Source: Kribbella pratensis
GTDB taxonomy: Bacteria > Actinomycetota > Actinomycetes > Propionibacteriales > Kribbellaceae
DNA length: 64,000 nt
Assembly (NCBI RefSeq): GCF_004366075.1
Contig: NZ_SODU01000004.1
Location: 124,001-188,000 of the forward strand
Reading direction: 5' to 3'
The notes beneath the pieces were generated by a model. It did not search any database and was not told the origin of the DNA. It saw nothing but the letters and a program-made list of their open reading frames with translations. Below, one piece after another: positions 25,442 to 34,001 of this stretch. The position numbers and the translations under genes are program-made. Positions within the stretch are counted from its first letter, which is position 1. Each line of letters starts with the position of its first letter.

Positions 25442-26656
25442 GTGGTGACGACGATCGGAGTAGTAGGACCGTCGGACCTGGTCACCTCCACCAGCCGGAT
25501 CATCAAAGGGCTCCGTGGCGTCGAGGTGGTCCCGCTCCGGTACCGCCGGGAGACCGACACCCCCAAGGTGATGGCCGACGCGCCGGGCAGCGTCGACGCG
25601 TGGCTGTTCACCGGCGTCGTCCCGTACCAGATCGCCGCCGCGCAGGACCTCCTGGACCGCCCCGCCGCGCACGTCGAGTACACGGGCGCGACCCTGATGC
25701 GCGCCCTGGTCCAGCTGCTCCGCGAGGGGCACGACGTGACGTCACTCAGCATCGACGTACTCGACGAGGGCGACGTCCGGGAGACGTTCGACGAGGTCGG
25801 GCTCCCGATGCGCGGTGTCCGCGTGCTGCCGTACCGGCCGGGCCTGAGCCTCGACGAGATCGTCGCGTTCCACCACGAGGCCGGCGCGACCGTCGCGATC
25901 ACCTGTCTGCGGTCGGCGTACGAGAAACTCCGGACCGAGCAGACCACTCTCCGGCTGGCGCCGTCGGTGCACTCGGTCCGTTCGGCGGTGAACAGTCTGC
26001 TCCTGGTCCACGACGCTCTGCGCAGTGACGATGCGCAGATCGCGCTCGGCCTGGTGGAGATTTCTCCGGACGCAGAGAGCGCTCTGCGGCGCGAAGCCGG
26101 CTCTCTCGGCGGCAGCGTCATCCGGTACGACGACAAGCGCTGGCTCGTGGTGGCGACGCGCGGACCGCTCGAACAGGCGACCGCGGCGTTCACCGAGCTC
26201 AGCATGCTGACCCGGTTGAAGGAGCAGTTCGGACCGGTCCGGATCGGGTTCGGCATCGGCGGGTCCGGGACCGAGACCGAGGCGCTGGCCCGCCGCGCGC
26301 TCGGCCGGGCGAAGACCGCCGGACGTACGGCGGCCGTCGTGTCGCTGCGCAACGACATCGATCTCGTGCTGGTCGGCGGCGCACCGCCACGGGCCCAGCA
26401 GCGCTCGAAACTGCAGTTGCTCGCGCAACGCGCGGGCCTCTCGAAGGCGACGCTCGAACGGCTGCAGGAGCTCGTCCGCGCCACCCCGGAGGACGGGCTG
26501 ACCACCCGTTCCGTGGCCGACTACCTCGGCATCCAGCCGCGGACCGCGCGCCGCGTCCTGAACCGCCTCGAGCGCGCCGGGTTGGCGGATGCCACTGGCA
26601 CCCAGCTCGGCACCGGCAGCGGCCGCCCGCTCGTGGTCTACCGCGTTCATCTCTGA
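25442..26656 (+). CDS. Putative transcriptional regulator: ligand-sensing N-terminus, GGDEF-like middle, winged-helix C-terminus
   Basis: 404-residue protein that I do not match to a named family. The N-terminal 200 residues alternate hydrophobic strands and helices (TTIGVVGPSDLVTSTSRI, AWLFTGVVPYQIAAAQDLL), like PrpR_N or racemase-type sensor folds. Residues 250-310 look like a degenerate GGDEF domain (RIGFGIGGSGTETEALARRAL), without the GGDEF residues. The last 70 residues form a winged helix (TTRSVADYLGIQPRTARRVLNRLERAGL). A GTG with AAGGAGGGGG eight bases upstream is the best start. It lies 88 bases before the beta-propeller operon on the same strand and is the obvious candidate for its regulator. 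Confidence 0.65.
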   Translation: MVTTIGVVGPSDLVTSTSRIIKGLRGVEVVPLRYRRETDTPKVMADAPGSVDAWLFTGVVPYQIAAAQDLLDRPAAHVEYTGATLMRALVQLLREGHDVTSLSIDVLDEGDVRETFDEVGLPMRGVRVLPYRPGLSLDEIVAFHHEAGATVAITCLRSAYEKLRTEQTTLRLAPSVHSVRSAVNSLLLVHDALRSDDAQIALGLVEISPDAESALRREAGSLGGSVIRYDDKRWLVVATRGPLEQATAAFTELSMLTRLKEQFGPVRIGFGIGGSGTETEALARRALGRAKTAGRTAAVVSLRNDIDLVLVGGAPPRAQQRSKLQLLAQRAGLSKATLERLQELVRATPEDGLTTRSVADYLGIQPRTARRVLNRLERAGLADATGTQLGTGSGRPLVVYRVHL

Positions 26657-26671
26657 TTATTTCCCCAGCGG

Positions 26672-26701
26672 TTGACGCACTGACGCGCGTCCGGCTAATT
26701 T
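26672..26701 (+). promoter_or_regulatory. Promoter of the beta-propeller/DegT/amidohydrolase operon
   Basis: TTGACG at 26672-26677 and TAATTT at 26696-26701, separated by 18 bases, form one of the best sigma-70-type promoters in the window. The predicted transcription start is near 26707-26708. Confidence 0.6.
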
Positions 26702-26706
26702 CAGCC

Positions 26707-26772
26707 ATGACCGTAATTCGGTGCGCACTGTCCCGGGAGGCCTTGTGGACAAGCGATTCGCACGGGGAATGA
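26707..26772 (+). CDS. Possible leaderless upstream peptide of 21 residues
   Basis: An ATG sits exactly where the promoter just upstream should start transcription. It opens a 21-codon frame (MTVIRCALSREALWTSDSHG plus Glu, then TGA). The frame runs through the ribosome-binding site and start codon of the first beta-propeller gene and ends 25 bases inside it. Translation would therefore affect initiation at 26745. Short overlapping leader peptides of this kind can act in attenuation. There is no homology evidence for it. Confidence 0.35.
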   Translation: MTVIRCALSREALWTSDSHGE

Positions 26773-28709
26773 TTGCCGCTCTGCTCATCTGCACAGGATT
26801 GGTGAGCACTTCTTCTCTCAACAGCGCTGCCGCTCAAGCTGAGGCGACTGTTCCGGTCGGGACCGAAACTCCGACCGTCACCAGCCTCGGTCCGGCGTCT
26901 GCCGTGACCTCGACCAGCGTCGCCGAGCAGGTCGGCGACCGGATCTGGACCATCACCTCCGGCGTCTCGCCCGTCCAGGTCGGTGCGTTCGACCCGGTCG
27001 GCAAGACCGTCGACCGCAAGTTCTCCCTGCCGACCGGCGCCGGGGCGTGGGCCATGACCCATATCGGCACCGACCTGTACATCGGCCTCTACACCCCTGG
27101 CGACGTCTACAGGGTCGACACGATCACCGGCGCCGCGACCAAGGTCGCGCAGTTCGGCCCGTTCGTCTGGTCGATCGCCGCGACCCCGGACGGCAAGATC
27201 GTCGTCGGTACCTATCCCGACGGCGGGGTCCACGAATACGACCCGGCCACCGGCGCGACCAAGTCGTACGGCGCCGCCATCGCCGGCGAGCAGTACGTCC
27301 GCAGCATCGCGGCCGATGCGACCACGATCTACGCCGGCGTCGGCACGAAGGCGCACCTGATCGCCATCGACCGCGCGACCGGCGAACGCCGCGATGTGCT
27401 GCCCGCCAAGTACGCGGACCGCACGTTCGTCGCCACTCTCGCCCTCGACGGAACGAGGCTCGCCGCGGGCCTCTCCCCCACCGGCACGATGCTCGTGTTC
27501 GACACCACGGACCTGAGCAACCCGGTCGAGGTGCAGACGCCCGGCGGGGACCAGTACGTCACCGCGATCACCCTCAGCGGCGACGACATCTACCTCGGTA
27601 CCCGCCCGTCCGGCACGCTCTACCGGTACCGCGACAACGCGCTGACGCGCCTCGGTTCGCCGTACGACGGTGCGTACTTCAACCGGATCTTCGTCGAGGG
27701 GTCGACGAGCGGCACCATACGGGCCGAGCTGACCAGCCAGGTCGTCGACTTCGACGAGGCGAGCGGGACCTTCACCGGCACCGATCTCGGCCAGGCAGGT
27801 CTGCCACCCGCGCCCGAACAGGTGATGGCGCTCGCCGCCACGCCGTCGTCCGTCCTGGTCAGCGGCAAGGCCGGCGTCCAGGTCCACGATCTCGCCGCCG
27901 GCACCAGCACCCGCACGTTCCTGCCCGGCGAGGCGAAGACGATGACGCCGGTCGGGAAGAGCGTGTATCTGGGCGTCTACACACTGGCCCGTCTCTGGCA
28001 GATGAACCCCGACGGCACCGACCTGCACGAACTCGGCCAGGTCGGCAACGAGCAGACCCGCCCGACAGACGCCGCGTACGACGACCGCTCGCAGACGTGG
28101 CTGGTCTCCACCGAACCCGACTACGGCAAGTACGACGGAACACTCGTCGAACAGCACCTGGTCAGCGGCGAGCGCGAGGTGCACCGCGGCGTCGTACCGC
28201 ACCAGTCGGTCCGCTCCGTGACGACCGCCGACGGCGTCGCGTTCCTCGGCGGCGCGACCCGCAACAGCCTCGGCACGGACCCGATCTTGCCCGAGGCAAC
28301 CGTCGCGGCGTTCGACCAGCGCCGCAACAAGGTGCTCTGGGAGACCGCCCCGCTGTCCGGAGCGCAGACCTACAGCGATCTCGCCCTCTACCGCGGCCGG
28401 CTGTACGCGACCACGGACGACGGCCGGCTCGCCGTCCTCGATCCGGGGACCGGCAAGCTCGTCACGAGCGCGACGCTCGGCACCGGTCAGAGCCGGCTCA
28501 CGATCGCCCGCACCGGCCTCTACGGCACCGACAACAAGCGCGTCTTCAAGATCACGCCGAACCGCACCGGCGCCCCGGCCGTGAGCACCGTGGTCGACGG
28601 CCTGGGAGCGCAGATCTACAGCTACCCGCTGATCACCACGTCGTACGACGGGAACGCGCTCTACACGATCAAGGGCCGCGATCTCGTCCGCATCGGAGGG
28701 CTCCGATGA
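26745..28709 (+). CDS. Exported beta-propeller (PQQ-like repeat) protein, first of a tandem pair
   Basis: 654-residue secreted protein. A signal peptide is seen at residues 1-33 (basic KRFARG, hydrophobic IAALLICTGLV, cleavage likely after SAAAQA). The rest is a series of beta-propeller blades of about 45 residues with repeats such as YRVDTITGAATKVAQFG, HEYDPATGATKSYG and AVLDPGTGKLVTSATLG. No catalytic motif is visible; binding or a lyase-like role is possible. I chose the GTG with GGGAGG four bases upstream, because starting eight codons earlier would precede the ribosome-binding site. The stop overlaps the next gene's ATG (ATGA). It is paralogous to that neighbour. Confidence 0.82.
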   Translation: MDKRFARGMIAALLICTGLVSTSSLNSAAAQAEATVPVGTETPTVTSLGPASAVTSTSVAEQVGDRIWTITSGVSPVQVGAFDPVGKTVDRKFSLPTGAGAWAMTHIGTDLYIGLYTPGDVYRVDTITGAATKVAQFGPFVWSIAATPDGKIVVGTYPDGGVHEYDPATGATKSYGAAIAGEQYVRSIAADATTIYAGVGTKAHLIAIDRATGERRDVLPAKYADRTFVATLALDGTRLAAGLSPTGTMLVFDTTDLSNPVEVQTPGGDQYVTAITLSGDDIYLGTRPSGTLYRYRDNALTRLGSPYDGAYFNRIFVEGSTSGTIRAELTSQVVDFDEASGTFTGTDLGQAGLPPAPEQVMALAATPSSVLVSGKAGVQVHDLAAGTSTRTFLPGEAKTMTPVGKSVYLGVYTLARLWQMNPDGTDLHELGQVGNEQTRPTDAAYDDRSQTWLVSTEPDYGKYDGTLVEQHLVSGEREVHRGVVPHQSVRSVTTADGVAFLGGATRNSLGTDPILPEATVAAFDQRRNKVLWETAPLSGAQTYSDLALYRGRLYATTDDGRLAVLDPGTGKLVTSATLGTGQSRLTIARTGLYGTDNKRVFKITPNRTGAPAVSTVVDGLGAQIYSYPLITTSYDGNALYTIKGRDLVRIGGLR

Positions 28710-30664
28710 TCATCTCCCGCCGTACCGCTCTCGCCGGAGCGCTGGCGACCGGCGCCCTGACCACTCTCCCAGCCACTGCTCACGCGGAGGACGGACCCAT
28801 CGACGGTTCCACGCTGCCTACGTTCGGCCCTGCCGTCGTCACAGCCGCCGTCGTCGCGATGGCGGTGCACGAAGGACACGCCTACGTCATCAGCCGCGGT
28901 ATCGTTCCGCCGCGGCTGACCGAGGTCGACCTGACCACCCGCCGCGTGACCAGGACGGTGGAGCTGCCGACCGGCGAAGGCGGCTGGGGCATCACGGTTG
29001 CCGCGGGCAAGGTTTACTGCGGGCTCTATCCGACTGCCGACGTCTACTGCTTCGACCCGGCCGACGGATCAGTGACGCACGTAAGAGCGCTCGCCGGTCC
29101 CGGCGGCTTCGTCTGGGACATGACAACGGCACCCGACGGCCAGGTATTCGCGGTCAGCTATCCCAACGGCGCCGTCTGGCAGATCGATCCCGCGACGAAC
29201 ACAGCCACTCAGCTCGGCGCCCCCGTTCCCGGAGCGCAGTACGGGCGCTACGTCGGGGCCGCAGGCAACTATGTGTACGCCGGGATCTACACGCCGTCGC
29301 AGTTGGTCGGGTACGACCGGAGTACCGGGGTCTTCCGCGATATCACGCCCGAGGCGTCCCGCGGGCAGAACTTCGGCCCGTTCGCGGGCGCCGGCGACCG
29401 GATCTACGTGGGCAGCAGCCAGGCGCTGCTGAGCATGGCGCTCGACGGCAGCGACGTACGCAGTGTGCCGTTGCCCGAGGGCCAGTCGAGCGTCGACGCG
29501 ATCACGGTCGCCGCGGACGGCACGACGTACCTGACCACTCGGACGTCGGGGACGGTGTGGTCGTGCGGGCCGCAGGACACCAGTCTCACCGAGGTGGCGA
29601 CGCCGGCGCCGGCGGACGAGCATCGCCGTCTCGTGATGCTCGACGCGAGCACGCTGCTCGGCTCGACCGGGTCCGGCGTGCTGTGGTGGCTCGATGTCGG
29701 AACGGGTGAGTTCGAGCTGCTCGATCTCGTCGACGCCGGGTTCACGCCCGCGCCGGACAAGCCGCAGTCGATCGTGATCGGCGACCCGCACGTGTACGTC
29801 GGCGGTCACTGGGTCGTCACCGAGCACGCGATCGACACCGGCGTCACGCGCCGGTTCCGGGTCGCCGGTGAGGCCAAGACACTGAACTGGGTCCGGGGCG
29901 AGCTGTACTCCGCGCTGTATCCGAGCACCGAGGTGGTCCGGATCAACCCGCGGACCAAGGAGGTGCACAGTTTCGGCACGATCGGTCACGAGCAGATCCG
30001 GCCGTGGCAGGCCGCGTACGACCCGAAGTCGAAGCTGCTCGCGATCGCCTCCGCACCGGGCACCGGGAAGCTGACCGGCGCCCTGACCTTGCTCGACGTA
30101 CGCACCGGTGAACTCGACGTGCACTACGGCGTACTCCCGGACCAGAGCGTCCTGTCGGTCTCGATCGTCGACGGTATCGCGTACCTCGGCGGGGATGTGG
30201 TCGGCGGCGGTGGCATCCCGCCGACGCGCACCTCGGCGGCGATCGCGGCATTCGATGTGGGTCGCCGCGAACTGCTCTGGGCCGCCGAGCCACTCGCCGG
30301 AGAACGCTCGATCCAGAGCGTCGCTGTTCACGACGGCATCCTGTACGGCGTTCTGAAGCGCACCAGCGGCGGCTGGTTCACGTACGACCTGCGCACGCGC
30401 GCCGTCGTCCGCGGCGCGAACAAGCTGTCCGGGTACGGCCAGATCCACACTGACCGGACCGGCGTCTACTGTGAAACGAACTTCGGCGGGAACCTGTACC
30501 AGCTGGGCCCGGGCCTCAGCACGGCGAAACTGCTCGTGAACAAGCTCGGCGACGGGTGGTACACCGTGCCGCAGCTGACCCCGGTCCGCAGTGTGCAGCA
30601 GACGGCCGAGCACTCGGTCTGGGGTCTCGCCGACCGCGATCTCGTCCAGTTGCCGTTGCCGTAA
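28706..30664 (+). CDS. Exported beta-propeller protein, second of the pair (Tat signal)
   Basis: 652 residues with a twin-arginine signal (SRRTALAGALATGALTT, cleavage after AHA), so it is probably folded before export. The body repeats the blade pattern of the preceding protein with matching landmarks (VELPTGEGGWG against FSLPTGAGAWA; VAGEAKTLNWVRGELYSALY against PGEAKTMTPVGKSVYLGVY). This supports tandem duplication. One copy has a Sec-like signal and the other a Tat signal, an odd difference for duplicates. GGAGGG precedes the ATG, which overlaps the previous stop. The function is unknown; context suggests it acts on or senses the substrate of the downstream enzymes. Confidence 0.82.
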   Translation: MIISRRTALAGALATGALTTLPATAHAEDGPIDGSTLPTFGPAVVTAAVVAMAVHEGHAYVISRGIVPPRLTEVDLTTRRVTRTVELPTGEGGWGITVAAGKVYCGLYPTADVYCFDPADGSVTHVRALAGPGGFVWDMTTAPDGQVFAVSYPNGAVWQIDPATNTATQLGAPVPGAQYGRYVGAAGNYVYAGIYTPSQLVGYDRSTGVFRDITPEASRGQNFGPFAGAGDRIYVGSSQALLSMALDGSDVRSVPLPEGQSSVDAITVAADGTTYLTTRTSGTVWSCGPQDTSLTEVATPAPADEHRRLVMLDASTLLGSTGSGVLWWLDVGTGEFELLDLVDAGFTPAPDKPQSIVIGDPHVYVGGHWVVTEHAIDTGVTRRFRVAGEAKTLNWVRGELYSALYPSTEVVRINPRTKEVHSFGTIGHEQIRPWQAAYDPKSKLLAIASAPGTGKLTGALTLLDVRTGELDVHYGVLPDQSVLSVSIVDGIAYLGGDVVGGGGIPPTRTSAAIAAFDVGRRELLWAAEPLAGERSIQSVAVHDGILYGVLKRTSGGWFTYDLRTRAVVRGANKLSGYGQIHTDRTGVYCETNFGGNLYQLGPGLSTAKLLVNKLGDGWYTVPQLTPVRSVQQTAEHSVWGLADRDLVQLPLP

Positions 30665-30680
30665 GCAAAGGAATCGTCTG

Positions 30681-31913
30681 ATGGAGAACAGTCAGCTTGC
30701 CCGTGACGGCGGTACGCCGGTCCGCACGGACCCGCTGCCGTCGGTGATGAACGCCAGCGGCCGGCGCTTCGGCGACGACGAGATCAAGGCGGTCGAGCGG
30801 GTGCTGCGCAGCGGCATGCTCTCGGCGACCTGGGGAACGGAGGTTCCCGCGCTCGAGCTCGAGTTCGCGTCCCTGCTCGGCGCCGGCCACGCCGTCGCCT
30901 GCAGTTCGGGAACGGCGGCGCTGCACCTGGCGATCGCCGCCGTGAACCCCGATCCCGGCGACGAGATCATCACCACGCCGATCAGTGACATGGGCACCGT
31001 GTTTCCGATCATGATGCAGAACGCCGTTCCGGTGTTCGCGGACGTCGACCCGATCACGGGAAACCTGACGCCCGAGACCGTGGCCGCCGCGATCACGCCG
31101 CGCACGAAAGCCGTGATCGTCGTGCACCTGTTCGGAAAGCCGGCCGCCGTCCGGGAGCTGCGTGAGCTCTGCGACCAGCACGGGATCCTGCTGATCGAGG
31201 ACTGCGCGCAGGCGTATCTCGCGCCGGTCGGCGACACGTTCGTCGGCCGGATCGGGCACATCGGATGCTTCAGTCTCCAGCAGACCAAGCACATCAGCGC
31301 CGGCGACGGCGGTCTGACGGTGACCGACGACGCGCAGCACGCCCGCCGGATGCGGTTGTTCGCCGACAAGGGCTGGCCACGCGACACCGACGAGCGGACC
31401 TACCTGTTCCTCGCGCTGAACTACCGCATGACCGAACTCGTCGCCTCGGTCACGCGCGCCCAACTGAACCGTCTACGTGGCGTCGTGCAGGACCGTCGTA
31501 CGGCGGCATTGCGGGCGACGGCCGGGATCGCGGATCTGGTCGGCGTCACCGCCCCGCCCGACGGGCAGGACCACGTGTACTGGCAGTACCCGCTGATCAT
31601 CTCCGAGGCGGCCGGCGACATGCGCGAATGGGCCGCGGCGCTGACCGCCGAGGGTGTGCCGGCGAACGGCGGGTACCTGACCAGCCCGCTGTACGCCGCA
31701 CCTGCCGTCCGCGAGCGGATCACGTACGGCCGGTCCGGATTCCCGCTGCAGGACGTCTCGTACCCGGCCGGCCTGTGCCCGAACGCCGAGGAACTCATCG
31801 ACCGCAAACTGCTCGTCCTCGGCTGGAACGAGAACTACAGCGAATCCGACGTCGACGACATCGTCACCGCAATCCGCAAGGTCCACCAAGCCCTGTCCCG
31901 GAAGGCATCATGA
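30681..31913 (+). CDS. DegT/DnrJ/EryC1/StrS family PLP-dependent aminotransferase
   Basis: 410-residue sugar aminotransferase-type enzyme. The PLP-binding Lys203 is in LQQTKHISAGDGG; the family usually has GEGG here, so the Glu to Asp change is conservative. Other landmarks are SSGTAALHLAI and the Asp of LIEDCAQAYLA. Typical members aminate keto sugars on nucleotides, but there is no nucleotide-sugar gene nearby. Some members work on cyclitols, such as L-glutamine:scyllo-inosose aminotransferase, which could fit a small cyclic substrate. AAAGGA precedes the ATG by eight bases. The stop overlaps the next gene (ATGA). Confidence 0.88.
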   Translation: MENSQLARDGGTPVRTDPLPSVMNASGRRFGDDEIKAVERVLRSGMLSATWGTEVPALELEFASLLGAGHAVACSSGTAALHLAIAAVNPDPGDEIITTPISDMGTVFPIMMQNAVPVFADVDPITGNLTPETVAAAITPRTKAVIVVHLFGKPAAVRELRELCDQHGILLIEDCAQAYLAPVGDTFVGRIGHIGCFSLQQTKHISAGDGGLTVTDDAQHARRMRLFADKGWPRDTDERTYLFLALNYRMTELVASVTRAQLNRLRGVVQDRRTAALRATAGIADLVGVTAPPDGQDHVYWQYPLIISEAAGDMREWAAALTAEGVPANGGYLTSPLYAAPAVRERITYGRSGFPLQDVSYPAGLCPNAEELIDRKLLVLGWNENYSESDVDDIVTAIRKVHQALSRKAS

Positions 31914-32638
31914 CCGAGAATCCCCTGCTGCTCGACTGCGACGTTCTGGTCGGGCACGACGTGACGACGGGGCGCTGGGGGCGGCCCGAGAACGTCGCGA
32001 AGGTGTTCGCGGAGAGCGGTATCTCCGGCGGCGTGGTGTCCGGGCTGCGGGCGGTGCACTTCGACGTACCGTCCGGGAACGACGAGGCGCGGCAGGTTGC
32101 TGATGGCAACGGCTGGTCGACGTGCCCGGTGCTCGACCTGCGTGATCCGCTCGGCGCGGAGAAGGAACTGGAGCGTCAGCTGGCCAGTGACACGCCGCCG
32201 CGGGCGATCCGGCTGGCGCCGACCGCGCAGAGCGTCGAGCCGGCGTACCCGGCCTTCGGGCACGTCGCGCAACTGCTCGTCGACGCCGGACTGACGATCT
32301 TCACCGAGGGCGACGTCCGCAAGGTGGGCCCGGCGCTGCGCGGGCTCGGCGCGCGCGTGGTGTTCCTCGACACGCACTTCTACTATCTCGGCGACTTCGT
32401 CCTGCTGGCCCGGTCCGAGCCCGGGTTCCACACCTCCACCCGGATGCTCACCGGACCGGACTCGCTGGAGATCGTGGCCGCGGAGGTCGGCGCCGAGCGC
32501 CTGGTGCTCGGGTGCCGGACGCCGTTCCACGAGACCCGCTCGGTGATCCGCCGGCTGCTCTCGTCCAAGCTCAGCCCGGACGAGATCGCCCAGGCCGGAA
32601 GCCGCAGTCTCACGACTCTGCTGGAGCCCGCATGCTGA
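31910..32638 (+). CDS. Amidohydrolase-like TIM-barrel protein, first of two
   Basis: 242-residue protein with the shape of the amidohydrolase_2 family: LLDCDVLVGHDVTTGRWG at the start, then strands and helices, FTEGDVRKV, VVFLDTHFY and a C-terminal GCRTPFHE. The usual metal-binding HxH near the N-terminus is not visible, since CDVLVGH keeps only one His. It may be catalytically impaired or use a different site. The start overlaps the DegT gene by four bases and the stop overlaps the following amidohydrolase by seven. The two may form a heteromer, one active and one not. Confidence 0.68.
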   Translation: MTENPLLLDCDVLVGHDVTTGRWGRPENVAKVFAESGISGGVVSGLRAVHFDVPSGNDEARQVADGNGWSTCPVLDLRDPLGAEKELERQLASDTPPRAIRLAPTAQSVEPAYPAFGHVAQLLVDAGLTIFTEGDVRKVGPALRGLGARVVFLDTHFYYLGDFVLLARSEPGFHTSTRMLTGPDSLEIVAAEVGAERLVLGCRTPFHETRSVIRRLLSSKLSPDEIAQAGSRSLTTLLEPAC

Positions 32639-33363
32639 TCGACGTACACGCCCATTGGGGACCGTGGTTCTTCTCGATGGACGTCGCGAGTATCGACACC
32701 AACATCGACGGCCTCAACCGGTTCGGCATCGACCTCCAACTGGTCTCGGCGATCGAGGCCATCGTGTACGACGCTCCGCTCGGCAACCGCTCCCTCGCCG
32801 AGCAACTCCCGGCCGATCCGCGGCTGCGCGGGATGATCGTCGTGGACCCGCGCCGTCTCGACGAGGCCCGGACCGACCTCGACGAGCTCCTTGCCGGCGA
32901 CGGGCGGACGCGGTGGGTCGGTGCCAAGATCCACACCGAGTACAGCCGGACGCCGATGACGTCGCCCGCGATGCAGGCCGCGATCGAGCTCACCACTGAG
33001 TACGGGCTGCCCACCCTCGTCCACACCTGGGGCGACACCGTCGTCGATCTCGCCGACGTCGCTGCCCGGGTCCCGGGGGCGCGGGTGCTCGCCGGTCACA
33101 TGGGCGCGAACGGCTGGCCCCGGGTCCCCGAAGCGGCGGACCGCTGCGACCGGGTCTGGTTCGAGCCGTGCTGGTCCGCGCCCGAGGCCAACCGGATCCG
33201 CTGGATCCTGGACCGGATCGACCCCGGCCGGATGATGTTCGGCACCGACGCCACGCTCATCGATCCGTCGGTCGCGCTCGGCGCTCTCGAGGCCGCCGAC
33301 CTCACCCCCGACGAGCACGAGGCCGTCACCCACCGCAACGCCATCGCCCTGTTCGGGCTCTGA
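32632..33363 (+). CDS. Amidohydrolase family protein, second of two
   Basis: 243-residue metal-dependent hydrolase of the amidohydrolase_2 group (ACMSD/2-pyrone-4,6-dicarboxylate hydrolase-like). The N-terminal metal motif HAHWG is intact (IDVHAHWGPW). Further candidates are His in GLPTLVHTWGD and GHMGANGW and the catalytic Asp in MMFGTDATLID. Family members open lactones or decarboxylate small acids; the reaction here is unknown. It is the last gene of the operon and is followed by a hairpin terminator. Confidence 0.82.
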   Translation: MLIDVHAHWGPWFFSMDVASIDTNIDGLNRFGIDLQLVSAIEAIVYDAPLGNRSLAEQLPADPRLRGMIVVDPRRLDEARTDLDELLAGDGRTRWVGAKIHTEYSRTPMTSPAMQAAIELTTEYGLPTLVHTWGDTVVDLADVAARVPGARVLAGHMGANGWPRVPEAADRCDRVWFEPCWSAPEANRIRWILDRIDPGRMMFGTDATLIDPSVALGALEAADLTPDEHEAVTHRNAIALFGL

Positions 33364-33383
33364 CGACCGCGGGTTTCCGGTGA

Positions 33384-33408
33384 GAATTCGTCAGCTGGTG
33401 ACGGATTC
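33384..33408 (+). terminator. Hairpin terminator at the end of the amidohydrolase operon
   Basis: GAATTCGTCA and TGACGGATTC form a 10-base stem with one mismatch (or G-T pair in RNA) around a 5-base loop, followed by TTTCC. It overlaps the last codons of the convergent acetyltransferase gene. Confidence 0.55.
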
Positions 33409-33945
33409 TTTCCGGAGATCGGGGGCGCCGGCCACGAACACCAGGATGTCGGTTTCAGGCCCGCGGACCTCGGGCTCCTGCCAGCCGAGGTGCCGGTAGA
33501 ACGCGACGGCGTCGTGGTTCTGGTTCCAGGCGAGGAGCCAAGCGCGGTTGTGGTGGCGCGTGGCGGTCTCGAGGAGACGCCGGGCCAGGCCGGTACCGCG
33601 GGCGTGCTGCAGTACGCCGAGCTCGTCCACCTCGTACGCGCCGATCAGCAGCTCCTCGACCTGCTCGCGGCCGATCCGGTCGAGGACGCTCCCGTACGAC
33701 CGGTCGGTCCGGAACGGCGCCGGCGTCGTCCATCCGGTCAGGAACCCGGCGATCCGGCCGTCCTCCGACCGCTCGATCCACGCCTGGAACCCGTCCCGCT
33801 CCGCATCGGTCCCGAGCCGCTTCCGGAACGCGATCCGGGTCTCCTCGGGATCGCGGTGCTCGAACGGCGGCGCCGTGAACACCTCGACGTACGCCGTGGC
33901 CAGTTCGTCCGCGATCTCCAGGATGTCCCGCCCATGCGTGTGCAC
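33391..33945 (-). CDS. GNAT family N-acetyltransferase
   Basis: 184-residue acetyl-CoA-dependent acetyltransferase. The acetyl-CoA loop is seen as RGTGLARRLLETA, preceded by the strand YEVDELGVLQHA, and the C-terminal half has AFYRHLGW. The substrate is unknown. The GTG start is supported by TAGGTT six bases upstream, the leaderless pattern seen elsewhere in the window. It faces the amidohydrolase operon tail to tail. Confidence 0.88.
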   Translation of the reverse strand: MHTHGRDILEIADELATAYVEVFTAPPFEHRDPEETRIAFRKRLGTDAERDGFQAWIERSEDGRIAGFLTGWTTPAPFRTDRSYGSVLDRIGREQVEELLIGAYEVDELGVLQHARGTGLARRLLETATRHHNRAWLLAWNQNHDAVAFYRHLGWQEPEVRGPETDILVFVAGAPDLRKESVTS

Positions 33946-33951
33946 CGCTCC

Positions 33952-33957
33952 AACCTA
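33952..33957 (-). promoter_or_regulatory. -10 box of the acetyltransferase gene, leaderless geometry
   Basis: TAGGTT on the minus strand, six bases before the GTG at 33945. Confidence 0.45.
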
Positions 33958-34001
33958 CCGATGGAGCGGTCCGCCCTGCCGGTGTTACCGGTGCCGCGGG
34001 C

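Noticed and set aside
24739..26505. 588-codon minus-strand frame
   Set aside because: Only 24739-25353 shows family similarity; the upstream part is antisense to the regulator gene.
27047..28705. Upstream part of a 1205-codon plus-strand frame
   Set aside because: Only the part from 28706 is real (second beta-propeller); the rest is out of frame within the first propeller gene and has no signal peptide or blades.
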